From contig JAIPBB010000006.1 in NCBI GenBank assembly GCA_021739805.1, forward strand, positions 1 through 45,685: a stretch of DNA of 45,685 bases, given 5' to 3'. The stretch comes from Saprospiraceae bacterium (lineage in GTDB: Bacteria > Bacteroidota > Bacteroidia > Bacteroidales > JAIPBB01). This document shows, piece after piece, positions 7,623-17,400 of the stretch. The notes under the pieces are model-generated. The model was given only the letters and a program-made list of their open reading frames with translations. It was not told the origin of the DNA and ran no database searches. Positions within the stretch are counted from its first letter, which is position 1. Every line of letters begins with the position of its first letter. The translations under genes were made by a program, and so were the position numbers.

Positions 7623-8414
7623 TTAACAATCCAAATCAATCACCCCTTTAAAAACAAAAGTAGCCGATCCTTTTAACCAAACATTTTCGAATTTATTATC
7701 TGATGTGTCAAATTTCACTTCTAAATCTCCACCTTTAGTTTTAATTTTAAATATTTTAATGTTCTCATTTTTTATTGCTGTTGCAATGGCTGATGCTGTT
7801 ACACCTGTTCCACATGAAAGGGTTTCATCTTCCACTCCACGTTCAAAGGTTCTTACATAAATATAATCTTCGAATTCTTCAACGAAATTAACATTTACTC
7901 CACCAATATTTTCATAATCTTCGCTATGTCGGATTTTTTCTCCCTTTTTGAAAACATCATAATTATGAATATCTTTCACAAATTTAATGTGATGCGGCGA
8001 ACCACTATCAACAAAATAATCCAAAGCTTTTATAGCAAATGAATCAACATCGGTCATTTTTAGATTTACTATTGAAACTTTATCATTCAATATTTCAACT
8101 TTGGCCTGATGCATGCCATCGATTGCAATAAAGTTTAAATCCGCCGCAATTCCAATATAATTGGCAAATGCAGAAATACATCTTCCACCATTTCCACACA
8201 TAGTGCCTGGTTTTCCATCTGAATTAAAGTAAAACATTTCAAAATCAAATTTTTCGTGATTTTGAAGCAACATTAAACCATCCGCACCAATTCCAAATTT
8301 TCTATCACAAAGAAAAGCCACATCCAATTCTTTTAATTTAATATCAAGCGAACGATTATCAATTATGACAAAATCGTTACCTGTTCCTTCATATTTGAAA
8401 AATTCAATTTGCAT
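7623..8414 (-). CDS. dapF: Diaminopimelate epimerase
   Basis: 263-aa cytosolic, cofactor-independent epimerase that converts LL- to meso-diaminopimelate for lysine and peptidoglycan synthesis. The N-terminal KYEGTGNDFVIIDNR (7-21) and both catalytic cysteines are present: Cys73 in MCGNGGR and Cys201 in ETLSCGTGVTAS. GIGADGLMLL (41-50) is also characteristic. Length fits the family. ATG start at 8414. It lies 54 bp downstream of the gene at 8469-9176 on the same strand, so the two may be co-transcribed. The 3' side runs directly into a repeat array. Confidence 0.97.
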   Translation of the reverse strand: MQIEFFKYEGTGNDFVIIDNRSLDIKLKELDVAFLCDRKFGIGADGLMLLQNHEKFDFEMFYFNSDGKPGTMCGNGGRCISAFANYIGIAADLNFIAIDGMHQAKVEILNDKVSIVNLKMTDVDSFAIKALDYFVDSGSPHHIKFVKDIHNYDVFKKGEKIRHSEDYENIGGVNVNFVEEFEDYIYVRTFERGVEDETLSCGTGVTASAIATAIKNENIKIFKIKTKGGDLEVKFDTSDNKFENVWLKGSATFVFKGVIDLDC

Positions 8415-8468
8415 TTTAAAAATTTTGAGTTGTAAAAGTAATGATTTTTATTAAAACCTTTTATGTTA

Positions 8469-9176
8469 TTATTTGTCCTTGTTTTGAATTGGCACAAGTG
8501 GCTCAAATCCTGGTGCTTCTTTAAGCCTATAGGTTTTATCCCGATAATCAAGAAACAACACTTCATTTTTCCATCGCAGTTTGACATTGTCATATTCGTA
8601 AATTCCAAATAAAACAATTTTGTCATTATCCATTTTATAGCCCTTATAATTAATTGGGGATTTCCAAAACTCAACCCGATAGGAAAGGATTTTTTTATTA
8701 TTTAAATTATTATCAACTAAAAGTGAATCAAGATTTTTGTCATCATCTTTTTGGAGAGATTCACCTAAAGGTTGAATTTTTCGTACAAAAATCATTTCAT
8801 CCTTCATAACAACGATATCATCGTTACCATATGCTTTTGCATTTATGAGTGGCAATGAATCAGAAATTTCAGTATTTCTATCAATACTATCAAACATTAA
8901 TGAATCTTCAGTTAATTCTTCTAATAAAGAGTCATTATTTAATTTATCATTCTTTACCTTCTTTGGGATTTTATACTTAGAAGGCTTGTATTTTGCATTT
9001 AATTTTGAGTCATTCTTATTGCTATATACATCAATAGTTTCATCCGTTGACATTGCAACTTTGCCATTACTATTATCATTATTATTAATAAATATCCAAA
9101 AAATACCAAAGCAGATTATCACACCGGCTAGCAGTCCAATTGAAAATACTATTATTTTATTTTGTTGTTTTAACAT
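8469..9176 (-). CDS. Membrane-anchored protein of unknown function
   Basis: 235-aa protein that I do not recognise. One N-terminal transmembrane helix (about 8-30) is followed by a polar, Asn/Asp/Ser/Lys-rich linker (31-115) and a more structured C-terminal part (about 115-235) with alternating hydrophobic residues that suggest beta strands. With a short basic N-terminus the bulk is probably periplasmic. It sits directly upstream of dapF on the same strand. A possible -7 box (TAAATTTG, minus strand 9263 to 9256) lies about 80 bp upstream of the ATG, without a clear -33 partner. Confidence 0.7.
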   Translation of the reverse strand: MLKQQNKIIVFSIGLLAGVIICFGIFWIFINNNDNSNGKVAMSTDETIDVYSNKNDSKLNAKYKPSKYKIPKKVKNDKLNNDSLLEELTEDSLMFDSIDRNTEISDSLPLINAKAYGNDDIVVMKDEMIFVRKIQPLGESLQKDDDKNLDSLLVDNNLNNKKILSYRVEFWKSPINYKGYKMDNDKIVLFGIYEYDNVKLRWKNEVLFLDYRDKTYRLKEAPGFEPLVPIQNKDK

Positions 9177-9711
9177 TTCAAATACTAATCAATTTTTTTT
9201 AATCAAATGATGATCAAGTTGACATAACTGAACAAATCACAAAATTAAAGATATACAAATTTACTAATTTAAAAGCTCGATCGTGATTTTGCATGAATTA
9301 TTTCTTAACTTTTTTTAACAACGCCATTAAACTATAAAAATAACTAATTCGTTACTTAGAAAATTGAGATTTCAACATAATAACTTATATTTGTAAAAAC
9401 GGCTCAAATAATTTTTTAAAACAAAAAGAATTGCACAGAAACTTTATAACATATTGTGAATTTTAAGGATGAACTTTGAGCAAATGAGCATTAACCATAA
9501 ATCAGCAAGTCACGGGGTGACTAATTAAAGATGAAACATTTACATATTTATAAAATTAATGAGTCACCCCGTGACTATCAGTTTGTTTTGTGGCTTTTTG
9601 CAGATATTAGCATTAATTAAATTAACATTTTTTATGTATTTGTCCTTTTATTAGGAATAGTTTTTGATGAAATCTAGAATTAATTTTTCACATAAAATAA
9701 AACATTAGAAA
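9177..9711. other. Divergent intergenic region with paired dyad elements
   Basis: 535 bp without a gene, between a minus-strand unknown and the plus-strand HtrA gene. It is very AT-rich. It holds candidate -7 boxes in both directions (minus TAAATTTG at 9263-9256; plus TATATTTG at 9386-9393 with ATTG 19 bp upstream) and the paired dyad at 9508-9576. No short coding frame with convincing features was seen. Confidence 0.6.
9508..9576. promoter_or_regulatory. Pair of AGTCAC-N3-GTGACT dyads, candidate operator or hairpin
   Basis: AGTCACGGGGTGACT (9508-9522) and its exact reverse complement AGTCACCCCGTGACT (9562-9576) are separated by 39 bp. Each copy is itself a dyad (AGTCAC/GTGACT, 3-bp spacer), and together they could form a 15-bp stem. 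They lie about 135 bp upstream of the HtrA start codon. This could be a regulator site controlling HtrA, or a dispersed repeat; sequence alone does not decide. Confidence 0.5.
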
Positions 9712-11157
9712 ATGAAAAAAGTATTAATAACATTTTTAGTAGCAATTGCCGGAGGGGCATTTTCTCTTGGACTTTATAAAATATTTGAAAAAGACAATAG
9801 AGAAATTGTATATCAAAATGAACAAATCCCTGTTTACGCAACCAATCAAAAAACTGAGAAACAAATTATATCTCCCGATTTTGGTGAGGCAGCCGAACAA
9901 ACCATCAATGGTGTAGTTCACGTCAAAACCCAATATGAGTACAAGAATAACGTTTATGACCTGTTTTTTGGGTATGGAAATCCTTTTCATAATTCACCTC
10001 ACAATCAGCAAAACACTCCAATTATGGCTTCCGGCTCAGGAGTAATTATTTCGGAAGATGGGTATATAGCAACAAATAATCATGTTGTTCAAGGTGCAAG
10101 CTATATTGAAGTTACATTAAATGATAAAAGAACTTTTGAAGCCACAGTTGTTGGAACTGACCCATCATCTGACCTTGCACTTCTAAAAATCAATGAGAAG
10201 AACCTTCCTTTAATTAGATTTGGCAATTCTGATGATATAAAAATTGGAGAATGGGTATTAGCTGTTGGAAATCCGTTTAACCTAACTTCAACGGTTACTG
10301 CCGGAATTGTTAGTGCAAAAGCAAGAAATATTAATATTCTAGGTTCATCATCCGCAGTTGAATCATTTATTCAAACTGACGCTGCAGTAAACCGTGGCAA
10401 CAGTGGTGGTGCACTTGTTAACACATTGGGTGAATTAATTGGAATTAATGCTGCTATAGCTTCAAACACAGGAACTTACACCGGCTATTCATTCGCTATC
10501 CCTTCAAATCTCGTAAAAAAAGTAATGAATGATTTACTTGAATTTGGAGAAGTTAAAAGAGCTTATATTGGTGTTCAAATTGCTGATTTAGACAGCAAAC
10601 TCGCCGAAGAAAAAGGTCTAAAAGAAATCAAAGGTGTTTATGTTGCAGGACTGACAGAAAACGGTGCAGCAATTGACGCAGGAATTAAAAAAGGAGATGT
10701 AATAACAAAAATTAATGACATTGAAGTCAACAGCCGTTCTGAATTAATAGAACATATCGCAACTCACCGACCCGGTGACAAAGTGTCAGTAACTGTTAAT
10801 AGAAATAATAATTTAAAATCTTTTAATGTTACACTTAGAAATGAAGAAGGAAATACATCAATAAGTAAAACTAAAGAAAGAAACATCGAAACTATTTTAG
10901 GTGCTGATTTTGATGAAATCACTTCTGAAGAAAAAAGAACACTTAATATTGAAAATGGCATTAAAATCACAAAGCTTGAGACCGGAAAACTCAAAATTGC
11001 AGGAATAAAAGAAGGATTTATAATAACTAAAATCGACAAAAAACCAATCACAACAATTTCTGAACTTAAGAAAATTCTTGACAATAAAAAAGGTGGTATT
11101 TTGCTAGAAGGAGTTTATCCGAACGGTACAAGAGCTTATTATGGTTTTGGACTTTAA
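9712..11157 (+). CDS. HtrA/DegP-family periplasmic serine protease (Do-like)
   Basis: 481-aa envelope quality-control protease/chaperone. A hydrophobic N-terminus (about 4-22) serves as signal anchor or signal peptide. The trypsin-like catalytic triad is intact: His124 in TNNHVV, Asp154 in SSDLALL and Ser231 in GNSGGAL. The first PDZ domain spans about 275-375 (RAYIGVQIADL onward). A shorter second PDZ-like region follows at about 395-480 (GIKITKLETGKLKIAGIKEGFII). This matches the usual two-PDZ DegP plan. ATG at 9712 is preceded by an A-rich leader without Shine-Dalgarno. Upstream is a 535-bp region with paired dyads that may control it. The next gene, rpoD, has its own promoter. In a lineage exporting very large T9SS cargo, such a protease would remove misfolded passengers in the periplasm (inference). 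Confidence 0.95.
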   Translation: MKKVLITFLVAIAGGAFSLGLYKIFEKDNREIVYQNEQIPVYATNQKTEKQIISPDFGEAAEQTINGVVHVKTQYEYKNNVYDLFFGYGNPFHNSPHNQQNTPIMASGSGVIISEDGYIATNNHVVQGASYIEVTLNDKRTFEATVVGTDPSSDLALLKINEKNLPLIRFGNSDDIKIGEWVLAVGNPFNLTSTVTAGIVSAKARNINILGSSSAVESFIQTDAAVNRGNSGGALVNTLGELIGINAAIASNTGTYTGYSFAIPSNLVKKVMNDLLEFGEVKRAYIGVQIADLDSKLAEEKGLKEIKGVYVAGLTENGAAIDAGIKKGDVITKINDIEVNSRSELIEHIATHRPGDKVSVTVNRNNNLKSFNVTLRNEEGNTSISKTKERNIETILGADFDEITSEEKRTLNIENGIKITKLETGKLKIAGIKEGFIITKIDKKPITTISELKKILDNKKGGILLEGVYPNGTRAYYGFGL

Positions 11158-11208
11158 TAACTAATATAAACAAGTATAATTCAACAAATTTGGCTGTGAA
11201 TAAAATCA

Positions 11209-11240
11209 TTTGAATAAGTAATTTATTTCACCTACATTTG
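11209..11240 (+). promoter_or_regulatory. Bacteroidota-type promoter for rpoD
   Basis: TTTG at 11209-11212, a 20-bp spacer, and TACATTTG at 11233-11240 exactly match the Bacteroidota primary-sigma consensus TTTG-N19-21-TAnnTTTG. Transcription would begin about 60 bp before the rpoD ATG. This is the best promoter match noticed in the window. Confidence 0.75.
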
Positions 11241-11292
11241 CATTAATATTAACACACGAAAAAAAACCTGATTGTCATAACGGGTAGATATT

Positions 11293-11300
11293 AAGAAGGG
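11293..11300 (+). promoter_or_regulatory. Shine-Dalgarno-like site of rpoD
   Basis: AAGAAGGG lies 7 bp before the ATG at 11308. Purine-rich leaders of this kind are unusual in Bacteroidota, and most genes in this window lack one, so its presence before the primary sigma factor gene is notable and supports the chosen start. Confidence 0.5.
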
Positions 11301-11307
11301 TAATTTT

Positions 11308-12174
11308 ATGAGGCAATTAAAAATTAGTAAATCAATAACCAACAGGTCTGTTGCTTCTCTTGATAAATATTTGCAGGATATTAGCAGAGAAGAGCTTATT
11401 ACTGCAGACGAAGAAGTTATTTTGGCTCAAAAAATAAGAGCTGGTGACCAATCTGCTCTTGAGAAGTTGACAAAAGCAAATTTACGATTTGTGGTTTCAG
11501 TGGCAAAACAATATCAAAACCAGGGTTTATCACTTCCCGACCTTATAAATGAAGGTAATTTAGGTCTTATCAAAGCAGCTCAAAGATTCGATGAAACTCG
11601 CGGATTCAAATTTATTTCTTATGCAGTTTGGTGGATTCGTCAATCAATATTACAAGCTCTGGCTGAACAATCCCGAATTGTAAGGCTTCCTCTAAATCAG
11701 GTCGGTTCAATTAACAAAATTTCCAAGATGTCATCTCGGCTTGAACAAAAATTCGAGAGACTACCTTCAGCAGACGAAATTGCTGAATCCCTTGAACTTC
11801 CTGAATACAAAGTAAATGCAGCCATGAGAATATCATCACGTCATGTTTCGATGGATGCACCTTTAGTTACCGGAGAAGAAACAAGCATGCTCGATGTTTA
11901 TGTTAGCAAGGACGATTTAAAAACAGATTCATTTTTGATGCATGAATCATTATCACAAGAAATTGAAAGGTCTTTAAAAACATTATCAGAAAAGGAAAGA
12001 GAAGTTGTAAGATTGTTTTATGGGCTCGGAATGTCCCATGGTTGGACACTTGAAGAAATTGCACTTCAATTCGACCTTACAAGAGAAAGAGTTCGACAAA
12101 TTAAAGAAAAAGCTCTTAGAAGGCTAAAACATAACTCCCGCAGCAAATTGCTAAAATCATATTTGGGACAGTAG
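11308..12174 (+). CDS. rpoD: Primary RNA polymerase sigma factor (sigma-70, Bacteroidota short form)
   Basis: 288-aa sigma-70 of the short Bacteroidota housekeeping type, which lacks the long region 1.1 found in proteobacteria. The opening [20 protein letters not shown] is the characteristic N-terminus. Region 2 (about 55-125) contains [20 protein letters not shown] and the -10-recognition segment with WWIRQSI. Region 3 follows ([12 protein letters not shown], 122-133). Region 4 carries the helix-turn-helix [20 protein letters not shown] (247-266) and the closing [12 protein letters not shown] few residues (GMSHGW, 241-246) before the helix-turn-helix differ from the usual GCQEM-like stretch. 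It has its own promoter (11209-11240) and is transcribed towards the converging ychF gene. Confidence 0.97.
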   Translation: MRQLKISKSITNRSVASLDKYLQDISREELITADEEVILAQKIRAGDQSALEKLTKANLRFVVSVAKQYQNQGLSLPDLINEGNLGLIKAAQRFDETRGFKFISYAVWWIRQSILQALAEQSRIVRLPLNQVGSINKISKMSSRLEQKFERLPSADEIAESLELPEYKVNAAMRISSRHVSMDAPLVTGEETSMLDVYVSKDDLKTDSFLMHESLSQEIERSLKTLSEKEREVVRLFYGLGMSHGWTLEEIALQFDLTRERVRQIKEKALRRLKHNSRSKLLKSYLGQ

Positions 12175-12467
12175 ATTCAGGTTTCAGGTTTCAGGTTTCA
12201 GGTTTCAGGTTTAAGGTTTAAGGTTTAAGGTTTCAGATAGCTAGAGATGGGAAACTAGCAATCCAGATTGACAAAGGAAGCTTCGCTAGAAATAACAGAG
12301 AAAAAAATCATAAAAAATCAGCGTAAATCAGCGTCAAAGAAAAAAACTCGTAACCTAAAACGAGAAACTAGCAACGCACTTCTACTCCGCTCAGTGTTCA
12401 TTAGAGTTCGATGAGTGTGGTCATTGAGCGGAGTCGAAATGACAAGAAACGAGAAAAGAGAAACGAG
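12175..12467. repeat. Short-word repeat array between rpoD and ychF
   Basis: The convergent gap begins with heptamers (TTTCAGG repeated about five times, then TTTAAGG three times, 12176-12236). Next come words like AAAATCAGCGTAAATCAGCG (12311-12335, echoed at 13883-13915), then AACGAGN heptamers around the REP-like element at 12375-12444. No clear terminator for either converging gene and no coding frame were seen. Confidence 0.85.
12375..12444 (+). repeat. 70-bp REP-like element, copy 2
   Basis: Begins CGCACTTCTACTCCGCTCAG and ends GAGCGGAGTCGAAATGACA. It differs from copies 1 and 3 at only a few positions, including a C to T change in the left arm. Heptamers of the AACGAG/AACTAG type lie on both sides. 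Confidence 0.9.
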
Positions 12468-13565
12468 CTACACATTAAACCTAATATGCAAAATATCCCC
12501 ATCTTCCACAATATACTTTTTCCCTTCAACATGGAACTTTCCGGCATCCTTTACTTTTTGTTCTGAACCATAATGTATAAAATCGTTATATTTCATTACT
12601 TCTGCTCTGATAAAACCACGTTCAAGGTCGCTATGAATTACTCCGGCTGCTTCAGGAGCAGTCATTCCTTTTTTAATTGTCCAGGCTCTGATTTCTTTTG
12701 GTCCAACTGTGAAAAATGTATCAAGATTTAATATTGTATATGCCGAACGAATAAGTTTATTTACTCCCGGCTCACTTAGGCCTGCATCAGCTAGAAACTC
12801 GATTTTATCTTCATCTGTTTCAAGTTCTGCAATATCTGACTCAAGACCTGCGGCAATTACTAAAACTTCAGAATCATCTCCGCCCACAGCTTTTTTAACT
12901 GCATCAACATATTTATTACCATTTACAGCTGAGCCTTCATCAACATTGCACACATATAAAACCGGTTTTGCTGTAAGCAAAGCAATATCTTGAATATGCA
13001 CTTTGTCGCTTTCAGAAACATTTGCAGTTCTCACATTTTGCATATTTTCTAAATGCTCCTTATATATAATGAGTACCTCTAAAATATGCTTTGCTTCTTT
13101 ATCGCCTGTTTTTGATAATTTTTCATATTTCAGAATTATTCTTTTGACAGATTCAAGGTCTTTAACCTGAAGCTCAAAGTCTATTAGCTCCATGTCACGA
13201 ACAGGGTCAACAGAACCTTCAACATGAATTAAATTCTCGTCATCGAAACAACGCAAAACATGAATTATTGCATCAGTATTTCTAATGTCTGCAAGAAATT
13301 TATTTCCTATCCCTTCACCCGTACTAGCACCTTTGGCTAATCCGGGAATATCAACTATTTCAACAGTTGTGGGAATTATTTTCTCAGTAGCTTGAAATTT
13401 TTCAAGTTGCTTCAGCCTTGCATCAGGAACAAGAATTTGACCTATATTCGACTTCGTTGCACTGAATGCAAAACTACTGCTCTCTGCTCTGGTATTTGAA
13501 ATGCAATTAAAAAGTGTTGTTTTACCAACATTTGTTAAACCAACTATCCCACACTGTAACGGCAT
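12468..13565 (-). CDS. ychF: YchF/OLA1-family ATPase
   Basis: 365-aa cytosolic Obg-related P-loop NTPase that binds ribosomes and in characterised homologues prefers ATP. The P-loop GLTNVGKT (9-16) departs slightly from the usual GLPNVGKS. DIPGLAKGAS (72-81) is the G3 region, followed by GEGIGNKFLADIR (83-95) and, later, VCNVDEG as the specificity motif. A TGS domain occupies the C-terminal 80 or so residues (from about 280), ending EDGDILHIRFNV, typical of the family. The effector segment AESSSFAFSATKSNIG is more divergent than in most bacterial YchF. ATG start at 13565. A good -7 match (TATCTTTG, minus strand 13598 to 13591) lies about 26 bp upstream. Confidence 0.95.
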   Translation of the reverse strand: MPLQCGIVGLTNVGKTTLFNCISNTRAESSSFAFSATKSNIGQILVPDARLKQLEKFQATEKIIPTTVEIVDIPGLAKGASTGEGIGNKFLADIRNTDAIIHVLRCFDDENLIHVEGSVDPVRDMELIDFELQVKDLESVKRIILKYEKLSKTGDKEAKHILEVLIIYKEHLENMQNVRTANVSESDKVHIQDIALLTAKPVLYVCNVDEGSAVNGNKYVDAVKKAVGGDDSEVLVIAAGLESDIAELETDEDKIEFLADAGLSEPGVNKLIRSAYTILNLDTFFTVGPKEIRAWTIKKGMTAPEAAGVIHSDLERGFIRAEVMKYNDFIHYGSEQKVKDAGKFHVEGKKYIVEDGDILHIRFNV

Positions 13566-13590
13566 AATATCATGTTTTAAATTAGGGCTG

Positions 13591-13598
13591 CAAAGATA
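13591..13598 (-). promoter_or_regulatory. Candidate -7 promoter element of ychF
   Basis: TATCTTTG on the minus strand fits the Bacteroidota TAnnTTTG element and is well placed, with transcription starting about 20 bp before the ATG at 13565. No clear TTTG was found 19-21 bp further upstream, so the call rests on the -7 element and position. Confidence 0.4.
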
Positions 13599-13703
13599 GA
13601 AAAATTGTCAGATGTTTGGTGTTAAAATGAAAAAGGAGAAGGCGAAGTTGAAGGTTGTAGTAAAAAGTCAAAAGGTATTAGGAAGCAATCCACAAATTCA
13701 AAG

Positions 13704-13817
13704 CGTCATTGCAAGGGAGGAACGACTGAAGCAATCCCTTGAATGAAGTGTAGAAAGCATGAAAACAGATTGCTTCGCTTTACTTCGACGCTCAGTACAG
13801 GCTGCTCGCAATGACCT
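13704..13817. repeat. REP-like palindrome of the CGTCATTGC type, long form
   Basis: The left part (CGTCATTGCAAGGGAGGAAC, then GACTGAAGCAATC) is inverted by the right part (GATTGCTTCGC..., then GCTGCTCGCAATGAC). About 75 bp lie between the outer ends, with GCTTCGCTTTACTTCGACG inside. It is the same family as the element at 4067-4143, with a larger centre. Confidence 0.8.
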
Positions 13818-13819
13818 TA

Positions 13820-13945
13820 GCTTCGAGAAAACAGAAACCCGAAACCCTTGCACTGAGAGTCGAAGTGTGAAACCTGAATATCATAAAAAATCTGTATAAA
13901 TCAGCGTCAAGAAACCCGAAACTTGAAACCCAAAGTCCGTAACCA
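13820..13945. repeat. GAAACCC-type heptamer words and shared phrase
   Basis: Words such as GAAACCC, GAAACCT and GAAACTT recur, which are the reverse complement of the GGTTTCA words at 12176-12236. A phrase AAAAAATCTGTATAAATCAG (13886-13905) is shared with 12305-12335. A degenerate fragment of the 70-bp element (CACTGAGAGTCGAAGTGTG, 13851-13869) is also present. Confidence 0.65.
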
Positions 13946-14294
13946 TCACTTGAATTAATCGTAATACAAATTTCTTATTCTAAATTCCTAATAAATCCTT
14001 CCTAATTTCTGAATCCAATATTCTTTTATCGAGAAAACCAAGTCCTTTAACAATTTTTTTTCACTTTTTTAAAATTATTTTCCAACTTATCTATCTATCT
14101 GTTTTTCTGTTATTTTACAGATAAAAAAGCTTCACTTATTAACTTTTTTGGAAATATTTTTTTTATTTTTTTTTGTTTTTATAAATTTTTATTCATAAAC
14201 TTGTTCTGATTTTCCAAGATCGGTGTATTAACAAAATTTTTTAGCCTATGACTCAAATATTACTCCAAATTTCCCAATACATTCTAAACGTACA

Positions 14295-14318
14295 ATTTAC
14301 CTTTCTTATAAGGTAAAT
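14295..14318 (+). promoter_or_regulatory. Small hairpin in the leader of the giant T9SS gene
   Basis: ATTTACCTT (14295-14303) and AAGGTAAAT (14310-14318) form a perfect 9-bp stem with a 6-base loop, about 145 bp before the ATG. It is not followed by a T-tract, so it is not a standard terminator. It could be an operator dyad or an mRNA-stabilising hairpin. Confidence 0.4.
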
Positions 14319-14463
14319 ATACAGTACTCAGTATTTTCTTTTAAGGGACAGCAATATTGTTGAGCCCAAAATAGATTATAAATAAATTAATATTTTAAAA
14401 TTTAAACCATATATATAATCCAAAAAATAAAAAATATTATTAACAAAAAATAAAAAAACCATT

Positions 14464-17400
14464 ATGAAAGCAAATTCAAAAAATTTCAAAAAATTTATTT
14501 TAAGCTCATTATTTATAATAATTAGCTTTGCAGTTTCTTCACAATGTAATTACACAATTGAACTATCTGATGATTATGGAGATGGTTGGAATGGTGGAAC
14601 TGTAACTGTTTCGGTTAACGGAGTAGCTGTACCAGCTTTAACCAATATAACACTTGCATCAGGGGCTGGACCACTATCTTTTAACATCCCGGTAACAACA
14701 GGGCAAACAATTACAACTAGTTATACTGCTTCAGGCTGGCCATACGAAAATTCTTATGTAATTAAAAACGATATCGGAACTACTGTCGCTTCTGATGGTT
14801 TAGGTGGTGTTAATCCCACAGGTATTGGCACTCCCGGTATTGCTGTTGTATGTCAAGCTGCACTAACACCCCTTTCTGGTGTTAAAACCATTGGCCCTTC
14901 AGGCGATTACGCCAGTTTTTCTGCTGCAGTAGCTGCTCTAAATGCTGCTGGTGTTAGTGGAGCCGTTGTGTTTAATGTTGCATCGGGTACCTATAACGAA
15001 AAAATCAGCATTTCTGAAATAACTGGTGCTTCTCCAACTAACACCATTACTTTTCAATCGGCAAGTGGTGATAGTACTGATGTTACACTGCAAGGTGCTG
15101 CCACAAGTTCTGCTGATGGGACTGTAGTTCTAGAAGGTGCTGATTATATTAAGTTTAAGAAAATGACAATTAAAACTACACAAACAAGTGGCTCCTACAG
15201 AACAGTCTTCAATCTCCGCTCAACTGCAAATTATAATGAAATTTCGAATTGTGTCATTCAAGGTTCGTATTATGGCAGTTCTTATGCAAGTGCAATTTAT
15301 TCCTATTTATTTGTTAACGAATTCAATGTTATCGATAACAATGTAATTATGGATTGTTATGCGGCTTTTTATTGGAGGGGTACTAGCTCAGCTGCATCTG
15401 GACTTTGTGAACACAATGTTATTTCAAATAACCAAATATCAAACTATTATACTAGTTACGGAATGTATCTGTACTATCATGATGGAATACAGGTTATAGG
15501 TAATACTCTTAATGGTGCTGCTACATATGCAATCTATGGATACTATCTTGATAATGATTGTAAATTTTCGAAGAACATCATTAATAACACAGGTTCTTAT
15601 GGCATACGTTTTTATTATTGCGATGGAACAGCAGCTAATAGATTTGAAGTTTCCAATAACTTTATAAGCGGTGCAACTAGTTATGGTATTTATGATCAAT
15701 ATCCTAAATACCGTGATTATTACTATAATTCCATTAATGTTAACAATGGTAGTTATGGATTTTATCTTTATAACAGTTCATCAACATATGGTTATCACAA
15801 TATAAAAAACAATAACTTTGTAAATACCGGTAGTGGCTATGCAGCTTACATTAATAATAATTCTTATTTAACATCTGCTGATTATAATAACTATTATTCA
15901 CCAACCGGAAGTTTTGTTTATTGGCAAGGAGCAAAGGCTGATTTATCTGCACTAAAAGCAGCTTATTCAACAACGAATCAAAATTCTGTTTCAGTTGACC
16001 CTGTTTATACTTCCTCTACCGACCTACACACAGGTTCATTAGATCTTGATAGTGCAGGTACTCCGGTTGCATTAGTTACCGATGATATAGATGGAGAAGC
16101 TCGTGATGCTACAACTCCTGATATTGGTGCTGATGAATACCTTCTTGTGGCAAATGATGCAGGTGTTACAGCAATGGCACCTGCTGCACCCTGCGCAGGA
16201 AGCAATGTTATTAGTGCAACTATTAAGAATTATGGAATTGCAGTATTAAATAATGTTGTGGTAAACTGGTCAGTTAATGGAGTTACTCAAACACCTTTTT
16301 CATATACAACACCTATTGCTATTGGTGCTGAAGTATCTGTTCCAATTGGCTCATACACTTTTGCAGCAGGAGTTAGCTATAATCTTATTTTCTGGACAAC
16401 ATTGCCTAATGGTGTTGCTGACCTACAAACTTCAAATGATTCATATACACAATCCGGTATGACGACAGCAATGTCCGGCACATATACTATTGGAGGAACT
16501 AGCCCCGATTATGCCACTTTTGCTGCAGCCCTTAGTGATTTAACAGCTAAAGGTGTATGCGGAGCTGTTACTTTTAATATTGCAAACGGAACATACTCCG
16601 AACAAATATCTCTTGGTTCTATAAACGGTAGTTCAGCAGCAAACACAGTTACATTCAAATCTGCTTCAGGTGATAGCTCAGCAGTTGTAATTACAGGTTC
16701 AGGTGCAACAATAATAGAACTTAATGGTACGGGTTATGTAACTTTCAAGCAAATGACTTTACAAACAACCGCAACCTCAACATCAAAAGTTGTTAATATT
16801 CTTGGGGGTGCAAACAACAATACAATAACCAACTGTAGAATAAATATGCCACAAACATCTGGTTCTGTTTATGGTGTCTATAGTAATTCAGGTCTTGATG
16901 ATTTTAACACTTATTCATATAATAATATATACGGTGGCTATTATGCTATGTATTTATATGGTTCTGGAACCACTTCATGGGAAAAAGGAACTGTTATTCA
17001 TGGAAATAATATTTCAGGTTATTATTATTATGGTATTTTATCATATTATCAGGATTCCATTATAATTACTAATAATTATATTCACGACCCCACTTATGGT
17101 TATGCAGGAATTTACGCATATTACAACTTCAATGGATTTAATATTTCAGCTAATAGAATCCTGATGAACGGCACATATACAAGTCCTTATGCTATAAGAG
17201 TTTATTCTTGCAATTATTATTCTTATGCAGGTTCATCTGCCCCGGGCTTAGTTTCTAATAACTTCATCACCATACAAAGTACAAGTGGAGGTTATGGATT
17301 TTATGCTTACTACTCAAATGCTGTTAATTATTTTTACAATTCAGTTAATGTCAGTACAGGTTCATCAGCCTACGCATTATATCAGGGTAATACCACTTCA

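Larger units (their letters stand above)
13599..14463. other. Long AT-rich, repeat-bearing leader region of the giant T9SS gene
   Basis: About 865 bp without a gene. The first part (13620-13945) holds AAGGAGAAGGCGAAG-type words, a REP-like pair (13704-13817) and GAAACCCGAAACC-like heptamers. The second part (about 14040-14460) is extremely T- and A-rich with long homopolymer runs and the small hairpin at 14295-14318. No canonical TAnnTTTG promoter was found close to the ATG at 14464, so the true start of transcription is unclear. Confidence 0.6.

Noticed and set aside
12240..12375. Terminator between converging rpoD and ychF
   Set aside because: No GC-rich stem followed by a T-tract was found on either strand; only repeat words and the REP-like palindrome are present.
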